A stretch of 6,631 nt of DNA from Clostridiales bacterium (GTDB lineage Bacteria > Bacillota > Clostridia > Lachnospirales > JAITVM01), in the NCBI GenBank assembly GCA_031285815.1, contig JAITVM010000290.1, positions 1 through 6,631 on the forward strand. The letters are read 5' to 3'. A model generated the notes under the pieces. That model did not search any database and had not been told where the DNA came from. It worked only from the letters and a program-made list of their open reading frames with translations. Both the position numbers and the translations under genes were made by a program. This document shows, piece after piece, positions 5,141-6,631 of this stretch. Position 1 is the stretch's first letter; every line of letters begins with the position of its first letter.

Positions 5141-6229
5141 ATGGAAGAGAATATCTATTTAATTTGGCTATCACAGATTAATGGTTTAGGGATGAAAAAA
5201 CAAGATTTGCTTTTAAATTTTTTTGGCTCGGCTAAAGAAATTTTTTTTGCTACCGAAAAACAATTATCATCCGTCAAAGGCCTCTTTGCCCAGAATATAA
5301 GTTCAATTATTATAAAGCAAAAAATGGAATTGCTTGATCAAATAAAAAAGATGCTTTTTGATAAAAATATTAAATATGTTTCTAAATTTGATAGTGGATA
5401 CCCTGAAAACCTACTTAATATTTCAAACCCACCAATTGGCTTATATGTCTTAGGCAACCTGCCTGCCGGCAATAAGCCTAAAATTAGTATAATTGGGTCC
5501 AGGAAATGTTCAGACTATGGTAAAGCAGTTTCGTTTAAATTCGCCAAGGAGCTTGCCCAAAATGATGTTATAATAGTGAGTGGCTTTGCGCGAGGCATAG
5601 ACACGCAAGCACATTTAGGTGCACTTGATGCAGATGGTATTACTATTGGGGTTTTAGGCTGTGGGGTAGATGTCTGTTACCCACCAGAGAATAAAAATAT
5701 TATTGGGGCGGTATTAAAAAAAGGGTGTTTTGTGTCAGAATACCCACCTGAGACTAAGCCCTTCGCATCACATTTCCCTGTCCGCAACAGAATAATAAGC
5801 GGCCTAAGCTCCGCTACATTAATAATAGAAGCCGAAAAACATAGTGGCACACATATTACTTGTGACCAAGCGTTGGAACAAGGCAGGGATGTGTTTGCTG
5901 TACCCGGCAATATAACTTCTAGGTTCAGCCAAGGCACAAACGCACTTATTAGCCAAGGTGCCAATATGGCTCTTTGCCCAGGTGACATATTAGATTATTT
6001 AAATATGAATTCAAATATAGCGGTAAATAAAAATGAAACGCCACAATTGGAACTTGAAAATGAAGAAAAACTTATATATGGATGTATTGGCCTTGAACCT
6101 GTAGATATTGAGCAGATAATTATTGAAACTAAATGCCAAGTATCAACAGCCGTTTTTATACTTACCGAGCTGGAGCTCAAAGGGTATATTAAACAACTGC
6201 CTGGCCAAAAATATGCCCGGGCCATTTGA
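5141..6229 (+). CDS. dprA: DNA processing protein DprA (Smf)
   Basis: DprA binds single-stranded DNA entering the cytosol during transformation and loads RecA on it. The 362 residues are a full-length three-part protein. An N-terminal SAM/helix-hairpin-helix-like region (about 1-75) contains WLSQINGLG. The Rossmann-fold core (about 80-290) has IIGSR at 117-121, SGFARGIDTQAH at 147-158, LGCGVDVCYPPEN near 172-184, FPVRNRIISGLS at 212-223, SGTHIT plus a DQALEQGRDVFAVPGN segment to 257, and SQGTNALISQGA at 263-274. The C-terminal winged helix (about 305-355) ends with a GYIKQLPGQKY hairpin. The ATG at 5141 follows GGGGGG (5126-5131) at 9 bases, an unusual all-G Shine-Dalgarno sequence. topA follows after 37 bases on the same strand without a visible terminator, so the two are probably one operon. 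The gene is intact, which fits retained competence functions but does not prove competence. Confidence 0.97.
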   Translation: MEENIYLIWLSQINGLGMKKQDLLLNFFGSAKEIFFATEKQLSSVKGLFAQNISSIIIKQKMELLDQIKKMLFDKNIKYVSKFDSGYPENLLNISNPPIGLYVLGNLPAGNKPKISIIGSRKCSDYGKAVSFKFAKELAQNDVIIVSGFARGIDTQAHLGALDADGITIGVLGCGVDVCYPPENKNIIGAVLKKGCFVSEYPPETKPFASHFPVRNRIISGLSSATLIIEAEKHSGTHITCDQALEQGRDVFAVPGNITSRFSQGTNALISQGANMALCPGDILDYLNMNSNIAVNKNETPQLELENEEKLIYGCIGLEPVDIEQIIIETKCQVSTAVFILTELELKGYIKQLPGQKYARAI

Positions 6230-6266
6230 TGGCCTATTTATAGCCTAAACCTATATGGAGGGAATC

Positions 6267-6631
6267 ATGGCAAAAAATTTAGTAATAGTAGAATCGCCCG
6301 CAAAAGCTAAGACCTTAAAAAAATTTTTGGGCAGTTCTTATAAAATAGAAGCTTCACTTGGCCATGTCAGGGATTTGCCTAAAAGTGAACTGGGCATAAA
6401 CCCAGAAAATGACTTTGAGCCAAAATATATTACAATAAGGGGAAAAGGCGAATTACTAAAAAAACTCAGGAAAGAAGTAAAGAAAGCAGATAAAATATAT
6501 TTAGCAACTGACCCCGACCGTGAGGGCGAGGCTATCTCTTGGCATTTATTATACGCTTTAAAATTAGATGACCAAAAAGCCCAAAGGATAACATTTAACG
6601 AAATCACAAAAACAGCTGTTAAAAAATCTAT
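6267..6631 (+). CDS. topA: DNA topoisomerase I, N-terminal part, cut by right edge
   Basis: TopA relaxes negative supercoils by a type IA strand-passage reaction through a tyrosine-DNA intermediate. The visible 121 codons cover the TOPRIM domain: VIVESPAKAKT with the acidic Glu9, SLGHVRDLP near 30-38, and ATDPDREGEAISWHL at about 80-94 with the metal-binding Asp82, Asp84 and Glu86, followed by RITFNEIT. The active-site tyrosine and zinc-finger region would lie beyond the window. The ATG at 6267 has GGAGG at 6257-6261, five bases upstream. It follows dprA by 37 bases with no terminator or clear new promoter, so it is likely cotranscribed; the dprA-topA order is common in Firmicutes. The coding sequence simply runs out at the window end; there is no sign of truncation. 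Confidence 0.97.
   Translation, partial: MAKNLVIVESPAKAKTLKKFLGSSYKIEASLGHVRDLPKSELGINPENDFEPKYITIRGKGELLKKLRKEVKKADKIYLATDPDREGEAISWHLLYALKLDDQKAQRITFNEITKTAVKKS

Overview
The window is AT-rich and reads as a chromosomal segment of a low-GC Firmicute, most likely a member of the Clostridia. The grounds are a DUF4364-family protein (a family seen in Clostridia), strong purine-rich ribosome binding sites, use of TTG and GTG starts, consensus sigma-A promoters, a tRNA gene without an encoded CCA end, and comM, dprA and topA lying next to each other, as is common in that group. No mobile element, CRISPR array or integrase is visible.

From left to right on the minus strand: an uncertain hydrophobic reading frame runs off the left edge (1-157). 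Next comes a self-contained tRNA-Leu(UAA) unit with a perfect sigma-A promoter and an intrinsic terminator (246-435). It is followed by a two-gene unit in which a DUF4364 winged-helix protein precedes and overlaps deoC, deoxyribose-phosphate aldolase (498-1725). A gap of about 300 bases without a convincing gene follows, holding a protein-like 53-codon frame that may be a gene remnant. A membrane-anchored metallophosphoesterase (2039-3250) has its own strong promoter. The competence-associated AAA+ helicase gene comM (3389-4915) ends the minus-strand block.

On the plus strand, dprA (5141-6229) and the start of topA (6267 to the right edge) form a probable operon transcribed divergently from comM. 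The 225-base comM/dprA gap is very AT-rich and carries two imperfect direct repeats 30 bases apart, a 14-base palindrome, a good dprA promoter and a weaker comM promoter.

Together comM and dprA supply two steps of DNA uptake and recombination: DprA loads RecA on incoming single strands, and ComM drives branch migration. topA controls supercoiling. deoC works in deoxynucleoside breakdown. Most of the window is ordinary core genome. The points worth a second look are the comM/dprA repeats, the unexplained frame at 1831-1992, the hairpin-bearing leader of the phosphoesterase, and the start-site corrections for deoC and the DUF4364 gene.
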